NCBI RefSeq assembly: GCF_038024065.1
Contig: NZ_CP150667.1
Span: forward strand, 1,929,501-1,993,500
Reading direction: 5' to 3'
DNA length: 64,000 bases
Source: Polaribacter sejongensis
Lineage (GTDB): Bacteria > Bacteroidota > Bacteroidia > Flavobacteriales > Flavobacteriaceae
In this document: piece by piece, positions 62,505 to 64,000 of the stretch
How positions within the stretch are numbered: position 1 is the first letter of the stretch
Layout: every line of letters starts with the position of its first letter
Notes under the pieces: generated by a model
What the model was told of the DNA's origin: nothing
Databases searched by the model: none
The model's input: only the letters and a program-made list of their open reading frames with translations
Made by a program: the position numbers and the translations under genes

Positions 62505-63713
62505 TTATTTTTCTAGATTTCTTAAATAAGATTCTGCAGCTTTAAAATTCGTTAATTTTGATGCAGTGAGTACAGCACTCTTTGATATTTCTTGTTTTTC
62601 TTGTATGCTCATTTTATTAATATATTCAATCAAAATTGCTAATTCTTCAACATTACCTGCTTCGCATAAAAACCCATTTTCTCCATGCTTAATAACACCA
62701 TCAAAACCTTCGTCTTTGGCTGCAATTGTTATACAACCTGCTGCCATAGCCTCTAAATAAACTAAGCCATAGGCTTCATTTTTACTAATCATTATAAAGC
62801 AATCACTTTCTATCATTTTCTCCCACACTTTATCACGTGTTACTCTTCCATTTAAAGTAACATTTTCTGAAAGCAATTTTTCTTTTATTTTTGTTTCGAT
62901 TTTATTACTTTCAAATCCACCTCCAATATAATCTAATTTATAATCATTATTTTTATATACTATTGTTAAAGCATCAATTATTTCACTTGGATATTTTCTT
63001 TTTATTAAAGTCCCTACAAAAAGAAAAGATGCTAATTTTGCATTAAACTTCTTTACATTTTTATTCTCTGTAAATCTTTCAGGTATACCAGAATAACACA
63101 TAAAACTATTTTTTTCATCAACTCCAAATTGTTTAAAACTAGCTTTTATAGGGGCACTTCTAAAGCCAAAAACATCAATACTACTTAATATTTCTTTTGT
63201 ATTATTTTTATATAAATTAATTAAAAAATCTGCTTTATGATGAAAAACTAAGGAAGTAACAGCACTCGAGAATCTTTTTTTTAAGAGCGTTATTAATTCT
63301 AACTGTGGATTCTCCCAATGCCCTACAATAATATCAGGTATAAAATTAGATTGGTCTAACTCTTTAAAAATTTTTTCTTCTTGCCTCTCTATTGTTTTTT
63401 TTGCAAACCTAAACCTTGGAAAGCTTTTATATATTGGCATTCTTATTACTATAACACCATCCAAATGATATTTATAAACTTGAGTTAATCTTTGGTTAGG
63501 AATATTAGTACCCGTAAATGCGGCTATTAATTTTGAGAAAATTGACGCCAAAAAATAAAAAAACTTATGATAAAATGCCAAATTATGTATTACTATAACT
63601 TCACAATCCATTTTAATCCATTCCTTTGTAAAATAATGGACTATAGGTGTAAAGGTTTCATTAATATCTTTCCCAGGGTATATAGAGGTTAATATTACAA
63701 TTTTTCTTGTCAT
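62505..63713 (-). CDS. Glycosyltransferase family 4 (GT-B)
   Basis: 402 aa. N-terminal Rossmann half (IVILTSIYPGKDINETFTPI), GHWENPQLELITLLKKR, then the C-terminal GT4 half: FLFVGTLIKRKYPSEIIDAL, LDYIGGGFESNKIE, NVTLNGRVTRDKVWEKMIESDCFIMIS and the EX7E motif ISKNEAYGLVYLEAMAAG. It transfers a sugar in polysaccharide assembly. This is the most upstream gene of the operon inside the window. Confidence 0.92.
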   Translation of the reverse strand: MTRKIVILTSIYPGKDINETFTPIVHYFTKEWIKMDCEVIVIHNLAFYHKFFYFLASIFSKLIAAFTGTNIPNQRLTQVYKYHLDGVIVIRMPIYKSFPRFRFAKKTIERQEEKIFKELDQSNFIPDIIVGHWENPQLELITLLKKRFSSAVTSLVFHHKADFLINLYKNNTKEILSSIDVFGFRSAPIKASFKQFGVDEKNSFMCYSGIPERFTENKNVKKFNAKLASFLFVGTLIKRKYPSEIIDALTIVYKNNDYKLDYIGGGFESNKIETKIKEKLLSENVTLNGRVTRDKVWEKMIESDCFIMISKNEAYGLVYLEAMAAGCITIAAKDEGFDGVIKHGENGFLCEAGNVEELAILIEYINKMSIQEKQEISKSAVLTASKLTNFKAAESYLRNLEK

Positions 63714-64000
63714 TTTTAATACGTTTAATAATTAATATATTGAACTTTCTAAGTAAACTAAATAGTTTATTATTAATTTCAGTATTAATTAAATTTATAT
63801 ATTTTTTTAATTTGAAAATAATTTTCAAAAATAGTGAATTGATCTTCATCATACCTCCTAATATTTATATACTTTTTTCTTCATCAAATTTTATTTATTT
63901 CGAATAACTATTTTTAAATAGCACCTAAAAAATTATAGAGAATTTATTATTTATATGTAAAAAAACAGACCAACTTAAAAACTACTATTTCTTTGAATAT
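63714..64000. other. AT-rich sequence before the last glycosyltransferase gene
   Basis: 287 bp of very AT-rich DNA upstream of the glycosyltransferase start. A Lys/Ile/Asn-rich minus-strand reading (63661-63852) overlaps that start and does not look like a known protein. Possibly the operon promoter or the gap to another polysaccharide gene beyond the edge. Confidence 0.4.

Noticed and set aside
63661..63852. 63-codon minus-strand reading at the start of the last glycosyltransferase
   Set aside because: It overlaps the well-supported start in another frame and is Lys/Ile/Asn-rich as expected for random AT-rich DNA.
1..64000. CRISPR array, prophage or insertion sequence
   Set aside because: No regularly spaced direct repeats, cas genes, phage structural genes or transposases were seen.

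Overview
The window is AT-rich chromosomal DNA from a marine member of the Flavobacteriaceae (Bacteroidota), most like Polaribacter or a close relative. The evidence is SusC/SusD pairs, gldJ-porU-porV of gliding and type IX secretion, Bacteroidota-type promoters (TTTG-N20-TAnnTTTG), almost no Shine-Dalgarno sequences, and lipoproteins with short leaders. The genus is inferred from overall resemblance.

1-14110 (almost all minus strand) is a polysaccharide utilisation locus for a sulfated glycan. In transcription order it holds a formylglycine-generating enzyme (sulfatase activator), an alpha/beta hydrolase, a TPR/transmembrane/LuxR-type regulator, susC, susD, two tandem S1-type sulfatases, an exported Asp/Glu-racemase-like protein and the start of a second susC that leaves the window. 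The sulfatases and their activating enzyme all carry lipoprotein leaders, so activation may happen in the periplasm.

14266-22808 (plus strand) is an accessory cluster that looks like a photo-oxidative or membrane stress module: TetR regulator, ABC1/UbiB-like kinase, a YbjT-type SDR, a TIGR03643-type small protein with no ATG, two tandem paralogous proteins of about 70 aa, an SDR lacking the catalytic Tyr, glutathione peroxidase, a decayed DUF6435/Lacal_2735 gene, TspO, an SRPBCC protein and a DNA photolyase. Two of its small genes have altered start codons, so parts are eroding. A strong promoter, a perfect 20-bp hairpin and two minimal ORFs lie in the leader of its second half.

22945-37609 is mostly housekeeping: tRNA-Thr(TGT), udk, a FtsB/DivIC-like protein, both methylmalonyl-CoA mutase subunits with a small membrane protein between them, a GH3-family protein, a TPP enzyme paired with succinate-semialdehyde dehydrogenase (a possible 2-oxoglutarate decarboxylase bypass), an HEXXH protein, a CcsBA cytochrome c synthase fusion and a small TPR-like membrane protein. 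The 3' end of the last gene plus its terminator is duplicated as a dead copy.

38100-51601 holds a LysM/periplasmic-binding lipoprotein, guaA, a KAS-III-like synthase, a group III truncated haemoglobin, cdd, porV, porU, gldJ and murF. Two intergenic elements here (37947-38056 and 43145-43239) share a common pairing architecture.

51750-63713 holds a BadF-type sugar kinase, a PHP-type tyrosine phosphatase and, on the minus strand, a tight surface-polysaccharide operon: two glycosyltransferases, a sugar-nucleotide reductase/epimerase, a WecA/WbpL-like initiating transferase, a DegT aminotransferase, a WbpM-like dehydratase, a Wza-like exporter and a Wzc-like tyrosine autokinase with a Gly-Tyr repeat tail.
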